DNA of 64,000 bases from Streptomyces cinnamoneus (GTDB taxonomy: Bacteria; Actinomycetota; Actinomycetes; Streptomycetales; Streptomycetaceae). The notes beneath the pieces are model-generated. The model made no database searches and had not been told where the DNA came from. It saw only the letters and a program-made list of their open reading frames with translations. Where the stretch lies: contig NZ_BMVB01000001.1 in assembly GCF_014650495.1 (NCBI RefSeq), positions 166,003 to 230,002 on the forward strand, written 5' to 3'. This document shows, piece by piece, positions 34,595 through 42,987 of this stretch (position 1 is the stretch's first letter; each line of letters starts with the position of its first letter). The translations under genes were made by a program, and so were the position numbers.

Positions 34595-35839
34595 TCAGGG
34601 GTGAACCACCTCCGTGATGCCCCTCGCGGCCAGGTACCGCGCGTCCCCGGCCCGCTGGGCGAGGACCACCGCCGGCCGCCCCCCGTCGGAGGCCACCCCC
34701 ATCCACGCCTCGAAGAAGGCTCCGCCCGGCGCGCACACCGCGCGCCGGGGCGCGCCGTCCGGGTCGCCCGCGTCCAGGACCAGCGCGAGGCGGCGTGGCG
34801 CGGGCGCCCGGTGCACGCGCTCCTCCCGCCACTCCCGTACGAGCCGTGACATCACCTCCCCGGCAGGTTTGATCCGCCGGTCGTTGGTGAACAGACCGAG
34901 CCCGTACTCCAGCTCCGGGAAGTCCGCGAGCGCCCGGTCGACGTCGTGGGAGCACCACCAGGTGACGCCCCACACGTCCGGGCAGTCCAGCACCTGCGCG
35001 ACGGTCGCCTCGGTGAAGGCGGCGGCATGCTGCGGCGGAACGTGCGGGGCGGGGGCGCCGACCTCCTGCAGCCAGACGGGGCGGGCCGGGTCCTCGGCCC
35101 ATGCCTTGGCCAGCTCGACGAGGTAGGCCGCGTGCAGGACGGTGGGGCGGCCGTCGTGACCATGGCGCTGTGCGGTCCCGTTGAAGACCCACGAGTGCAC
35201 GGCGGTCATCGCCCCGAGCCTGGCGGAGTGGGCGGGGGTGAAGGGGTGCGTGCCGTCGTACCAGGCGGCGTCGTACGACGCGTGCACGTGCAGGCGACCC
35301 GGCGCGTCCTTCTCGCAGGCGCCGAGCATGCACCGCAGCCACCGTTCGGCGTCATCGGGCCCGACCCGGTCGGGATCGGGGTGCGGAGGGCCGGAGAACT
35401 GGTTGACCTCGTTGCCGACGGTCATGCCGAGGAAGTTCGGGCGGTCGGCCAGGGCACCGGCGAGCACGCCCAGATACGCGGCCTGGGCGTCGACGACGGC
35501 GGGGTCGGTGAAGATGTTCCGCCGGTGCCAGGTGGTGGTCCAGGAGGGGACGAAGTCGAAGCTGGACAGATGGCCCTGGAGGCCGTCGACGCCGACGTCG
35601 AGCCCGCGTTCGCCCGCCGCGTCGACCAGGAGCAGCAACTGCTCGACGGCGCGCGGCCGGATGAGGGTGCGGTTGGGCTGGAAGAGGGGCCACAGCGGGA
35701 AGACGCGGATGTGGTCCAGGCCGAGGACGGCGATGGAGTCGAGATCGGCGCGGAGGGAGTCGAGGTCGAAGTCGAGCCAGTGGTGGAACCAGCCGTGGGT
35801 GGGGGTGTAGTTGACGCCGAAGCGGGGGACGGTGGCCAT
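34595..35839 (-). CDS. GH5 family beta-mannosidase (GH5_18-like)
   Basis: This 414-aa (beta/alpha)8 glycoside hydrolase has MTVGNEVNQFSGP carrying the acid/base Glu after Asn, VWLQEVGAPAPH with the nucleophile Glu, and WWCSHDVDRAL near the barrel end. No signal peptide is present. Gene context (GH85, GH38, sugar ABC importer) matches bifidobacterial and Streptomyces GH5_18 enzymes, which split Man-beta-1,4-GlcNAc, the core product left after alpha-mannosidase. Subfamily assignment rests on context and general resemblance, so it is less sure than the fold. Confidence 0.8.
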   Translation of the reverse strand: MATVPRFGVNYTPTHGWFHHWLDFDLDSLRADLDSIAVLGLDHIRVFPLWPLFQPNRTLIRPRAVEQLLLLVDAAGERGLDVGVDGLQGHLSSFDFVPSWTTTWHRRNIFTDPAVVDAQAAYLGVLAGALADRPNFLGMTVGNEVNQFSGPPHPDPDRVGPDDAERWLRCMLGACEKDAPGRLHVHASYDAAWYDGTHPFTPAHSARLGAMTAVHSWVFNGTAQRHGHDGRPTVLHAAYLVELAKAWAEDPARPVWLQEVGAPAPHVPPQHAAAFTEATVAQVLDCPDVWGVTWWCSHDVDRALADFPELEYGLGLFTNDRRIKPAGEVMSRLVREWREERVHRAPAPRRLALVLDAGDPDGAPRRAVCAPGGAFFEAWMGVASDGGRPAVVLAQRAGDARYLAARGITEVVHP

Positions 35840-35872
35840 GGCGGGTCCTCCTCGGGTGCGGAAGCGGTGTGG

Positions 35873-36703
35873 TCAGCCCTTGACGGCGCCTTCGCCGGCC
35901 CCGCGGAAGAAGTACCGCTGCAGGCAGGCGAACATCACGACGAGCGGCGCGACCGCGATGACGGTTCCGGCGGCGACCAGCCGGGGGTTCTGCGTGAACG
36001 TGCCGTGCAGGTAGTCGAGCCCGACGGTGAGCGTGAAGCGGTCCGAGTCGGACAGGACGATCAGCGGCCACAGGAAGTCGTCCCAGGCGCCCATGAAGGC
36101 GAAGATCGCGACGACGGCGAGGGTGCCGCGCACGGAGGGCAGCCCGATCCGGAGGAACCGCTGCCATGCGGTGGCCCCGTCGATGACGGCCGCCTCCTCG
36201 ATCTCCCGGGGCACGGCGGCGAAGGCGTTCCGCATGAGCAGGACGTTCAGGGCCCCGACGGCGCCGGGCAGCGCGACGGCGACGAGGGTGTTGTTGAGGT
36301 GCAGGTCGCGGACCATCGTGAACTGTGCGATCACAATGGACTCCAGCGGCACCAGCAGCGCCATCACAAAGGCGATGCCCGCCGCCTTCCGCCCGCGGAA
36401 GCGCAGCCGGGCCAGCGCATAGCCGGCCATCGAGGCGCCGACGAGATTGGTGACCACGCTGGCGGCGGCGACCTTCAGGGAGTTCAGGGCGTAGTCCCAG
36501 ACGGGGATGATACGGGCGACCTCGCGGTAGTTGTGCAGGGTCGGGTGTTCGGGCAGGAAGCGCGGCGGCGAGGTGTAGATGTCCTCGGTGGTGCCTTTGA
36601 ACGAGGTGGACAGCTGCCACAGGAACGGGCCGACGGTGACGGCCAGGACGGCCAGCATCAGCAGGTAGCGCAGGGTCTTCTCCCAGGCCGGCGTCCGGCG
36701 CAT
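35873..36703 (-). CDS. Carbohydrate ABC transporter permease (MalG-type)
   Basis: This 276-aa inner membrane permease has six predicted helices and the EAA loop PREIEEAAVIDGATAWQRFLRIGLPSVRGTL, typical of MalG/CUT1 permeases. Its ATG at 36703 abuts the stop of the upstream permease, overlapping by 1 base. It partners the MalF-type permease and the lipoprotein binding protein of the same operon. The ATPase is not encoded here and is probably a shared MsiK-type protein. Confidence 0.92.
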   Translation of the reverse strand: MRRTPAWEKTLRYLLMLAVLAVTVGPFLWQLSTSFKGTTEDIYTSPPRFLPEHPTLHNYREVARIIPVWDYALNSLKVAAASVVTNLVGASMAGYALARLRFRGRKAAGIAFVMALLVPLESIVIAQFTMVRDLHLNNTLVAVALPGAVGALNVLLMRNAFAAVPREIEEAAVIDGATAWQRFLRIGLPSVRGTLAVVAIFAFMGAWDDFLWPLIVLSDSDRFTLTVGLDYLHGTFTQNPRLVAAGTVIAVAPLVVMFACLQRYFFRGAGEGAVKG

Positions 36704-37596
36704 CACAGGTCCTCCTTCCGGTCGGCGCGCAGGACGAGCAGCATCAGCAGCAGGGCGATGACGAAGATGACCAGGGAGAGCGCCGAGGCGTAGCCCACGC
36801 GCCCGTTCAGCCCGGTTCCGGTGCGCTGGACGAGCATGACCAGGGTGGTGTCCTGGCCCGCGGGTCCTCCGGTGGGGCCGGCCAGCAGGTAGACCTCGGA
36901 GAAGACCTTGAACGCCGCGACGGACGACAGCGCACCGACCAGCACCATGGTGGACCGCACCGCGGGCACGGTGACGCTGACGAAGCGGCGCAGGGCTCCG
37001 GCCCCGTCGACGGCGGCCGCCTCGTGCAGCTCGCGGGGGACGTTCGCGAGCGCCGCGAGGTAGATGACCATGTAGTAGCCGAGGCCCTTCCACACGGTCA
37101 GCGCCATGGCGCTGAGCAACAGCAGCCACGCGTTGCCGAGGAAGCCGACGGGTCCGGCACCGAGGGTGTGCAGGAGGGCGTTGACCAGGCCCCGGTCGTC
37201 GAGCATCCACCCCCAGATGAGGGCGACCACGACGACGGACGCCACGACCGGGGTGTAGAAGGCGGAGCGGAAGAAGGCGACGCCGGGCAGCTGCTTGTGG
37301 ACCAGCAGCGCGAGCAGCAGGGGCAGCAGCACGGTGAACGGCACCACCAGGGCCACGTACAGGGCGCTGTTGCGCAGGGCGGTCCAGAACTGCTCGTCGT
37401 CGAGCATGGCGCGGAAGTTCGCCGTACCCACCCACGTGCCGGGGGTGAGGGTGCGGGCGTCGGTGAACGCCTTGTGGACGGTCGTCAGGAACGGATAGAG
37501 GCTGAAGGTGGCGACGACGGCGAGGCCGGGCAGCAGGAAGAGCCAGGGGCTGACGGCGTGGTGGGTGCGGACGCGGGAGGCGGAGGGCCGGCGCAC
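36703..37596 (-). CDS. Carbohydrate ABC transporter permease (MalF-type)
   Basis: This 297-aa permease has six helices and the EAA loop VPRELHEAAAVDGAGALRRFVSVTVPAVRSTM. The N-terminal WLFLLPGLAVVATFSLYPFL is typical of CUT1 sugar permeases. It starts 7 bp after the binding-protein stop. It is inferred to import oligosaccharides released from N-glycans by the GH85 enzyme. Confidence 0.92.
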   Translation of the reverse strand: MRRPSASRVRTHHAVSPWLFLLPGLAVVATFSLYPFLTTVHKAFTDARTLTPGTWVGTANFRAMLDDEQFWTALRNSALYVALVVPFTVLLPLLLALLVHKQLPGVAFFRSAFYTPVVASVVVVALIWGWMLDDRGLVNALLHTLGAGPVGFLGNAWLLLLSAMALTVWKGLGYYMVIYLAALANVPRELHEAAAVDGAGALRRFVSVTVPAVRSTMVLVGALSSVAAFKVFSEVYLLAGPTGGPAGQDTTLVMLVQRTGTGLNGRVGYASALSLVIFVIALLLMLLVLRADRKEDL

Positions 37597-37603
37597 GAGG
37601 GAA

Positions 37604-38914
37604 TCAGCTCTGCCTGAGGAGCTTGTCGCTCTGGGCGGCCGCGTCGTCGAGTGCCTGCCGGGGCGTCTTCTTCCCCTGCAGCGCCTTGGCCACCTCGTTG
37701 CGCAGGACGGTCTTCATCTCCTCGCTCATCACCACGGGCGTGTAGTTGACCGCTCCCTTGAGCATCTTCGCGGACGCGACGCGGACCCGGCCCTCGTCGG
37801 TGCCGTCGTCCTTCGTCCAGTACGGGTCGTCCAGGGAGCCCTTGGTGCTGGGGAAGACGGCGACCTTGTGCCCGAAGGTCTCCTGGTTCTTCCTGTCCGT
37901 GACGAAGTGGGCGAAGGCGATGGCGGCTGCCTTGTGCCTGCTCTGCCGGCTCACGGCCAGGCCCATCACGTACATGTTGGGCCTGCCCGTGTTGTTGGGC
38001 GCCTCGGTGATGCCGAGGTTGCGGTAGAGGGTGGGGGCGTTCTTCTTGAACGTGTCCAGGTCGTGGGCACTGCCCGGGTTCATGGCGACCTTCTGTTCAA
38101 GGAACTTCTGACCGGATTTCTCCGGGGTGTTGGTGAGAGCCTGCGGATCGAGGCCGCCGTGGTCGTAGAGCTCCTTGTACTTGGTGAGGAGCTCGACGCC
38201 CTTCGGCTCGTTGTAGGTGAATTTCGTGGCGTCGTCGTTCATCAGCCGCACGCCGTAGCGGCCGAAGTCCTCGATGGCGGGGGTCCCGGCGAGCGTGGCG
38301 GTGCGGCCGCCGGACTGCCGCGCCATCCGGTCGGCGGCCGCGAACAGCTCGTCGTAGCTCTTCGGGGGCTTCTCGGGATCGAGCCCCGCCTCCCGGAAGA
38401 GGGCCTTGTTGTAGAAGAGGGGACCGGTGTTGAGGTACCACGGGAACGAGTACGAACCACCCAGCCCCGGCAACGTGTTGCCCTGCCACGCCTCCGGCGT
38501 GTAGTCGCCCTTGAAGCGGGCGGCGGCCTTCTCCTTGTCCAGGTTCATCAGCACCCCCGCCTTGGCCAGGGGATGAGAGAGGTCGGGGGAGACGTTGACG
38601 ACGTCCGGGAGGGTGCCGCCGGCCGCGTCGGCGCTGAGCTTGTCGGCGTAGTGCTCGGCCGGCTGGTCCCGCCAGGTGACCTTGACGCCGGGATACTGCT
38701 TCTCGAAGTCCTTGACGAGACCTTCGAAGTAGTCCTTGAAATTGGCCCGGAGATTCCAGGTCTGGAACGTGATGTCGCCCTCGGGTTTTCCGTCGGCGCT
38801 CGATCCGCCGCCGTCCCCGCTTCCCGCGTCGCCCGACCCGCAGGCGGTGAGCGCCAGCGCGGCGACGAGAAGGGGCACGGTGGCGGTGGCTCTGCGGGGC
38901 CGGGACAGGGGCAT
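37604..38914 (-). CDS. Sugar ABC transporter substrate-binding lipoprotein
   Basis: This 436-aa extracellular solute-binding protein family 1 member has a lipoprotein signal with lipobox LALTAC (Cys at about residue 25) and a Gly/Ser linker. The mature protein starts ITFQTWNLRANFKDYFEGLVKDFEKQYPGVKV, then LPDVVNVSPDLSHPLAKAG and FPWYLNTGPLFYNKALFREAGLD. It is the first gene of the operon and directly follows the LacI operators, so it should be the most strongly regulated member. The likely ligand is a high-mannose oligosaccharide, inferred from neighbours. Confidence 0.92.
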   Translation of the reverse strand: MPLSRPRRATATVPLLVAALALTACGSGDAGSGDGGGSSADGKPEGDITFQTWNLRANFKDYFEGLVKDFEKQYPGVKVTWRDQPAEHYADKLSADAAGGTLPDVVNVSPDLSHPLAKAGVLMNLDKEKAAARFKGDYTPEAWQGNTLPGLGGSYSFPWYLNTGPLFYNKALFREAGLDPEKPPKSYDELFAAADRMARQSGGRTATLAGTPAIEDFGRYGVRLMNDDATKFTYNEPKGVELLTKYKELYDHGGLDPQALTNTPEKSGQKFLEQKVAMNPGSAHDLDTFKKNAPTLYRNLGITEAPNNTGRPNMYVMGLAVSRQSRHKAAAIAFAHFVTDRKNQETFGHKVAVFPSTKGSLDDPYWTKDDGTDEGRVRVASAKMLKGAVNYTPVVMSEEMKTVLRNEVAKALQGKKTPRQALDDAAAQSDKLLRQS

Positions 38915-39012
38915 GGCGGCGGAGCTCCTTCGATCGGGTCGGCAGGAGGCAGCACAAAACCTGCACCCGGAAAGGGAGTTGCGTCAATACGTCCCTCACG
39001 ACTTCCGTCGCG

Positions 39013-39030
39013 CACTAATGCGCTTTAGTG
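39013..39030. promoter_or_regulatory. LacI-family operator A
   Basis: CACTAATGCGCTTTAGTG is an 18-bp palindrome with a single mismatched pair and a central CG. It lies in the divergent region between the binding-protein gene and the lacI gene, and shares the pattern ACTNANGCGCTTNAGT with operator B. The centres are 24 bp apart, allowing two dimers to bind on nearby faces of the helix. Confidence 0.8.
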
Positions 39031-39037
39031 TGACCGC

Positions 39038-39053
39038 ACTCAAGCGCTTCAGT
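39038..39053. promoter_or_regulatory. LacI-family operator B
   Basis: ACTCAAGCGCTTCAGT is a 16-bp palindrome with one mismatched pair and the central AAGCGCTT typical of LacI-family sites. It ends 11 bp before the GTG of the lacI gene and overlaps the region just upstream of its ribosome site, so it should give autorepression as well as control of the N-glycan operon. Confidence 0.8.
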
Positions 39054-39064
39054 GGGAGGCAGCC

Positions 39065-40117
39065 GTGCGCCGCAGGCCGACGATGAAGGACATCGCACGC
39101 CGCGCGGGCGTCTCCGAGAGCGCGGTGTCGTTCGCCCTCAACGACCGGCCGGGCGTCTCCGCCGCCACCCGGGCGCGGGTGCGTCGCGTCGCCGACCAGC
39201 TGGGCTGGCAGCCCAGCACGGCCGCCCGCGCCCTGTCCGGCGAGGGCGCGGCCACCGTCGGCCTCGTCCTGGCCCGGCCCGCCCGTACGCTCGGCGTCGA
39301 GTCGTTCTTCCTCCAACTCGTCTCCGGGGTGCAGGAGGCGCTCGCCGCCCGCCGCCTGGGGCTGCTGTTCCAGGTCGTGGAGGACGTGGACGCCGAGTGC
39401 GCGGTCCACCGCCGCTGGTGGGCCGAGCACCGGGTGGACGGCCTCCTCGTGGTCGACCCGCGCGAGGACGACCCCCGCCCGGCGCTCCTCGCCGAACTCG
39501 GCCTGCCCGCCGTGATCATCGGCGCTCCGGGCGCACGCCCCGTCCCCGCCGGCACCCCCGTCTCCCGCCTCTGGGCCGACGACGCCGGCGCCATGGCTTC
39601 CGTCGTCGACCACCTGCACGGACTCGGCCACCGCCGCGTGGTGCACATCGCCGGCCTGCCCGGCCTCGCCCACACCCGTCGCCGCATCGACTCCCTGCGC
39701 ACGGAGGCCGGGCGGCGCCACCTGACGGACGTCACGTCCCTCCCCACCGACTACTCCGACGCCCAGGGCGCCGAGGCCACGCGCCGCGTCCTCGCCTCCG
39801 CCCGTCCGCCCACCGCGATCGTCTACGACAACGACGTCATGGCGGTGGCGGGCCTGGCCGTCGCCGCCGAGCGAGGCGTGTCCGTCCCCGGCGACCTTTC
39901 GATCGTCGCCTGGGACGACTCGGTCCTCTGCCGCACCACCCACCCCCCGCTCACCGCACTCACTCGTGACACCGCGGCCTTCGGCCGCCAGGCGGCGACT
40001 CACCTGACGGCCCTCCTGGACGGCGCCCCCGCCACGGACCTGCGCGCCGCCCTCCCCCGCCTCACGCCCCGCGCCAGCACGGGACCCGCCCGCGGGGCGA
40101 CGCCTGCGGCCCGGTAG
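39065..40117 (+). CDS. LacI family regulator of the N-glycan operon
   Basis: This 350-aa repressor has an N-terminal LacI helix-turn-helix and hinge (TMKDIARRAGVSESAVSFALNDRPGVSAATRARVRRVADQLG, then ARALSGEG). The periplasmic-binding-type sensor domain follows, with VDGLLVVDPR and GDLSIVAWDDSVLCRTTHPPLTAL. GTG 39065 has GGGAGG 5-6 bases upstream. It is divergent from the sugar operon with two operators between them. It presumably releases DNA on binding a glycan-derived sugar. Confidence 0.92.
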   Translation: MRRRPTMKDIARRAGVSESAVSFALNDRPGVSAATRARVRRVADQLGWQPSTAARALSGEGAATVGLVLARPARTLGVESFFLQLVSGVQEALAARRLGLLFQVVEDVDAECAVHRRWWAEHRVDGLLVVDPREDDPRPALLAELGLPAVIIGAPGARPVPAGTPVSRLWADDAGAMASVVDHLHGLGHRRVVHIAGLPGLAHTRRRIDSLRTEAGRRHLTDVTSLPTDYSDAQGAEATRRVLASARPPTAIVYDNDVMAVAGLAVAAERGVSVPGDLSIVAWDDSVLCRTTHPPLTALTRDTAAFGRQAATHLTALLDGAPATDLRAALPRLTPRASTGPARGATPAAR

Positions 40118-40242
40118 GGACAGCCGCGATCGCCACGCCGAACGGGCGAATTGTCGGAAAAGAGGTTCGCGGGTGTCGCCGGTGGTCAATTCCTGAAGAA
40201 GGCCGCTCCGGCCCACGGCCACGCCTTCGAAGGAGGAACCTC

Positions 40243-41106
40243 ATGCGCCCGAGCCCACGCCCGTACCGAATACTGGCCCTCGCCTCCGCACTGCTCGCCG
40301 CCGCCCTCCCGGGCGCCGCCGCGACCGCCTCGCCCGCACCGCCGAAGCCGCACGCCGACGCCCGGCACCGGGCGCCCCACAACTTCGACGAGCTCGACTG
40401 CGAAGGCCCCGAGGAAGACCGGCTGCCACCGAACGATTCGGGCCAGGGCGGCGTCCACACCCCGGCCGGCGGCACCCCCACCGTCTCCGGCGCACCCCGC
40501 CACGGGCGAGCCCTCGCGCCCGCCCTCCCCGCCGCTCCCACCGTCAAATGGCCCAAGAACATACCGGACCTCGACGACGCCCGGCGCATGCTCCGCGAAC
40601 TGCCCGTCCGTACATTCGACAGCACGGGTTTCCAGCGCGAGCAGTTCGGCGGCAAGAACTGCTGGGTCCTGCACGGCGCCGACAAGTGCTCCACCCGTGA
40701 GCTCGCCCTCAAGGCCCTGTCCGAAATCCCGGCCACCCTCCGCGGCTCCTGCAAGGTCATCGGCGGCCGCTGGGACAGCGCCTACGACGGCATGACCGTC
40801 ACCAACCCCCTGCGCGTCGACATCGACCACATCGTCCCGCTCAAGGTCGCCTGGGGCTCCGGCGCCCGGAACTGGCCGGAACACAAGCGCCGCGCCTTCG
40901 CCAACGACCTCAGCGGCTCGCCCCAGCTCATCGCCGTCTCCACCTGGAGCAACCGGGAGAAGGGCGACAAGGGCCCCGACAAGTGGCTCCCCAAGGGCCA
41001 CGAGTGCCTCTACAGCCGCGCATGGATCGGCGTGAAGGACTACTACGACTTGAGCGTCACCCGAGCGGAGAAGCAAAAGCTCCAACAGGTCCTGCACCAC
41101 TGCTGA
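40243..41106 (+). CDS. Secreted HNH-type nuclease (DUF1524/GmrSD-like)
   Basis: This 287-aa protein has a Sec signal (residues about 9-29, ending ATA). It has an N-terminal extension with ELDCEGPEEDRLPP and a C-terminal His-Asn-His-like nuclease region DIDHIVPLKVAWGSGA, FANDLSGSPQLIAVS, then KWLPKGHECLYSRAWIGVKDYYDLSVTRAE. The pattern DHIVPL ... N ... N matches secreted Streptomyces DUF1524 nucleases. GAAGGAGG precedes the ATG. It is the last chromosomal gene before the mobile element, whose left repeat begins 16 bp past its stop. Confidence 0.88.
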   Translation: MRPSPRPYRILALASALLAAALPGAAATASPAPPKPHADARHRAPHNFDELDCEGPEEDRLPPNDSGQGGVHTPAGGTPTVSGAPRHGRALAPALPAAPTVKWPKNIPDLDDARRMLRELPVRTFDSTGFQREQFGGKNCWVLHGADKCSTRELALKALSEIPATLRGSCKVIGGRWDSAYDGMTVTNPLRVDIDHIVPLKVAWGSGARNWPEHKRRAFANDLSGSPQLIAVSTWSNREKGDKGPDKWLPKGHECLYSRAWIGVKDYYDLSVTRAEKQKLQQVLHHC

Positions 41107-41122
41107 CGCCTCACGGAGCCCG

Positions 41123-41190
41123 CCCCACCCCTCCTGACCTGCTTAAACACGGCCCCCGCCGCCTGCCCCTCACTTTGCCTGCTGTGTAAC
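41123..41190 (+). repeat. Left end repeat (putative attL)
   Basis: It starts with CCCCACCCCTCCTGACCTG, identical over 19 bp to the right end at 61899-61917. Imperfect similarity follows, then a second identical block ACTTTGCCTGCTGT (41172-41185). Overall about 80 percent match over 68 bp with one 1-base gap. It lies 16 bp past the nuclease stop. No tRNA gene is seen at the site. Confidence 0.7.
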
Positions 41191-41244
41191 GGGGGCGTGC
41201 AATCCGCCAGCGGCGATGAGACGTTGTCCCTGGTGGAAGGCGAT

Positions 41245-41276
41245 GCAGCCGTCCGTGGCTGTCCACGGACGGCTGC
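41245..41276. other. Perfect 14-bp stem-loop
   Basis: GCAGCCGTCCGTGG and CCACGGACGGCTGC form a perfect 14-bp stem with loop CTGT. It lies inside the left end of the element, between the end repeat and the small zinc-ribbon gene. It could be a terminator facing out of the element, or a binding site near att. No T run follows. Confidence 0.8.
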
Positions 41277-41291
41277 GCGATGTCGCGGCAC

Positions 41292-41314
41292 GTGGCTCCC
41301 TATCTGGCTCCCTG
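41292..41314 (+). repeat. Left arm-type repeat GTGGCTCCC ... TGGCTCCCTG
   Basis: GTGGCTCCC (41292-41300) and TGGCTCCCTG (41305-41314) form a close tandem pair. The same pair in the same orientation occurs just inside the right end (61857-61879). In the circular element the two pairs would flank the joined att core, as integrase arm-binding sites do. Confidence 0.6.
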
Positions 41315-41328
41315 AAGCTGGCCTGGGC

Positions 41329-41517
41329 TCACTTCCGTCGCGACTTGGCCAGCTCCTGCTTGGCCTTCTTCAACTCCTCCTCGATGCGGCGGACCTTGCC
41401 AGGCCCGGTCCACTCCCCTTGGTGCCGCCAGCAGCGTGAGGTCCCGGGCGAAACCCGGAGCGTGCATGGCTTGCCGGCCTTGGTTCGCCAGCCACACCGC
41501 TGCGGGACTTTGGCCAC
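41329..41517 (-). CDS. Small zinc-ribbon protein (DUF5763-like)
   Basis: This 62-aa basic protein has CGWRTKAGKPCTLRVSPGTSRCWRHQGEW, a Cys-x8-Cys ... Cys-x2-His metal site, followed by a Lys/Glu-rich helix (RRIEEELKKAKQELAKSRRK). This is the pattern of DUF5763 proteins found in phages and mobile elements. GTG 41517 has AGGAGG 8 bases upstream; the ATG at 41523 is only 2 bases from it. It is encoded near the left end of the element, pointing outward. Role unknown. Confidence 0.75.
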   Translation of the reverse strand: MAKVPQRCGWRTKAGKPCTLRVSPGTSRCWRHQGEWTGPGKVRRIEEELKKAKQELAKSRRK

Positions 41518-41790
41518 TCTCATCCCCTCCTGATTGGTCTCCCTCACCGCTCCACGATGGAACGCAAGGGCGACTCTTCCCCTGCTCCTGAGGGGGCGGG
41601 AAGGCGCACACACGGGGGAGCGGCGGCACTGGGAGCGAACGTGGGTCCGCAGGGGGCGAAGGGCCGACTCAAGCACTCGCGCTCACCCCAGTCCGAAGGC
41701 TCCAGTGGCCAGCAGTGCCACCTTCCGACGACGGCTGTCGGGTCTGCTCCGAAGCCCGACGTCACCCCCTACCAGGGTTTAGTGTCTTAC

Positions 41791-42669
41791 CTATGTTGAA
41801 GTCCACGTTTCGATTACTACAAGCGATGCTGGAAATCTTATCACCCCCTCAATTCCCCTGCAGTAAAGATAGTGCACGCCTTGATAGGTCCCCAAGTGGA
41901 ACACCGGGCCACGCCGAAGCCTTTGCGCTACCCTTTCCGACACGGTCGAACTAACCCACGATATAGTTGCACGCTTTGCGTGAATCCCAAGAAATCCAGG
42001 AGTCCCAGTAAGCCACTTAGTATCCACGCGCCAAAAATAGAAGCTGACGAAATGTGGCAGATCGCGACCGCTGCTCGTGTACCCCGCAGCACGGTAGCCG
42101 GACACTCCGGCCAGAATAAACAGCGCCACAATGACAGTAGCCCCCGATACGCATACCTTAAATACATTTCCTCTCGCCGCGCTTGACCATTTTTCGATGG
42201 ATTTTACAAAATGGCCAAGGAAGGTCGAGCCGAATTGCATTAGGCATATGATGATAGTGAGGCAAATTGCAACAATCCAAGAGTTGGAGCCTGGGACAAA
42301 GAAGGCGAGAAATAGAAACGCTAGAGCTGCCCCCACCGGGATTCCTACCAGCCAAACTCGCCACCATCCACCCTCCTCTCTGTATACCCAGTCAATCACG
42401 AGGGCAGTAAGACCGATAAGCAGCACAAACAAGACAAAAGTTCCTGCGACCTTACCGAGCAGGAGGTGAGGCTCTACGCCGATTTCGTCTGGCGAAATGC
42501 CTAGCCGGGCGCAGAATGCCGCATTTCCAAATCGCGCCACCCCGTACATTAGAAGGCCCAAGAGGGTGACTAGGGCTACGGTAGAAGCGGCCGAATATTT
42601 CGGCTTACCGCTGTCTTCTGCATCAGCATCGCTAGATTTTTTTGCTGCACCCTCATTAGGACCATTCAT
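41791..42669 (-). CDS. Low-GC multi-pass membrane protein
   Basis: This 292-aa protein has an acidic soluble N terminus (residues 1-25) and about five hydrophobic helices (about 29-49, 73-92, 105-125, 131-150, 172-190). A C-terminal soluble domain of about 100 residues ends HLGTYQGVHYLYCRGIEGVIRFPASLVVI. No family is recognised. The gene is strikingly AT-richer than its surroundings and uses codons rare in Streptomyces (ATA, AAA, TTT), indicating recent acquisition. Position in the accessory end of the element suggests exclusion, immunity or defence, but nothing in the sequence proves that. Confidence 0.8.
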   Translation of the reverse strand: MNGPNEGAAKKSSDADAEDSGKPKYSAASTVALVTLLGLLMYGVARFGNAAFCARLGISPDEIGVEPHLLLGKVAGTFVLFVLLIGLTALVIDWVYREEGGWWRVWLVGIPVGAALAFLFLAFFVPGSNSWIVAICLTIIICLMQFGSTFLGHFVKSIEKWSSAARGNVFKVCVSGATVIVALFILAGVSGYRAAGYTSSGRDLPHFVSFYFWRVDTKWLTGTPGFLGIHAKRATISWVSSTVSERVAQRLRRGPVFHLGTYQGVHYLYCRGIEGVIRFPASLVVIETWTST

Positions 42670-42987
42670 ATTCCGAAGATAGCGATGGGCCGCTTGTGCC
42701 GCGAGTGGTAGGCGTCAATTGGGTGAATGTGGGGGGCGAAGTTCGTCTATCAAGGCGCGGCAGGAAGGGCCGCTCAGACGCCTAGAGGTACGCGGTAGGC
42801 GGTCGCCTTGACTTCAATAGTCCAGTCGGCAAGCCCCTCTTTGCGCTCACTGCCAGGGCCCACCCGCTAGGCGTGGGAATCTCGCTGGCACTCGCGCGGC
42901 GGCTTACCTGGTCCACACGTTCCTCACGCATCAGCGGCTTACCCGAACAGACCGTGTGATTGGGCATGGACGCCAGACCTCACGCAC
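42670..42987. other. Intergenic stretch with no gene seen
   Basis: About 318 bp between the low-GC membrane gene and the 86-aa gene. No coding frame with a ribosome site, no RNA gene and no strong repeat was found. It must hold the promoter of the membrane gene, but no convincing -35/-10 pair stands out. Confidence 0.5.

Noticed and set aside
34386-34617. Short plus-strand open frame in the G-rich spacer
   Set aside because: It is made of repeats of GGXG residues with no ribosome site and runs against the operon direction.
41107-41240. tRNA gene as attachment site at the left end (and near 61.9 kb)
   Set aside because: No cloverleaf, no T-loop GTTCRANNC and no acceptor stem could be found next to either end repeat.
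41557-41799. Small plus-strand open frame of 80 codons in the left end of the element
   Set aside because: No ribosome site, unbiased composition, and it overlaps the region antisense to the upstream extension of the zinc-ribbon gene. Not supported as a gene.
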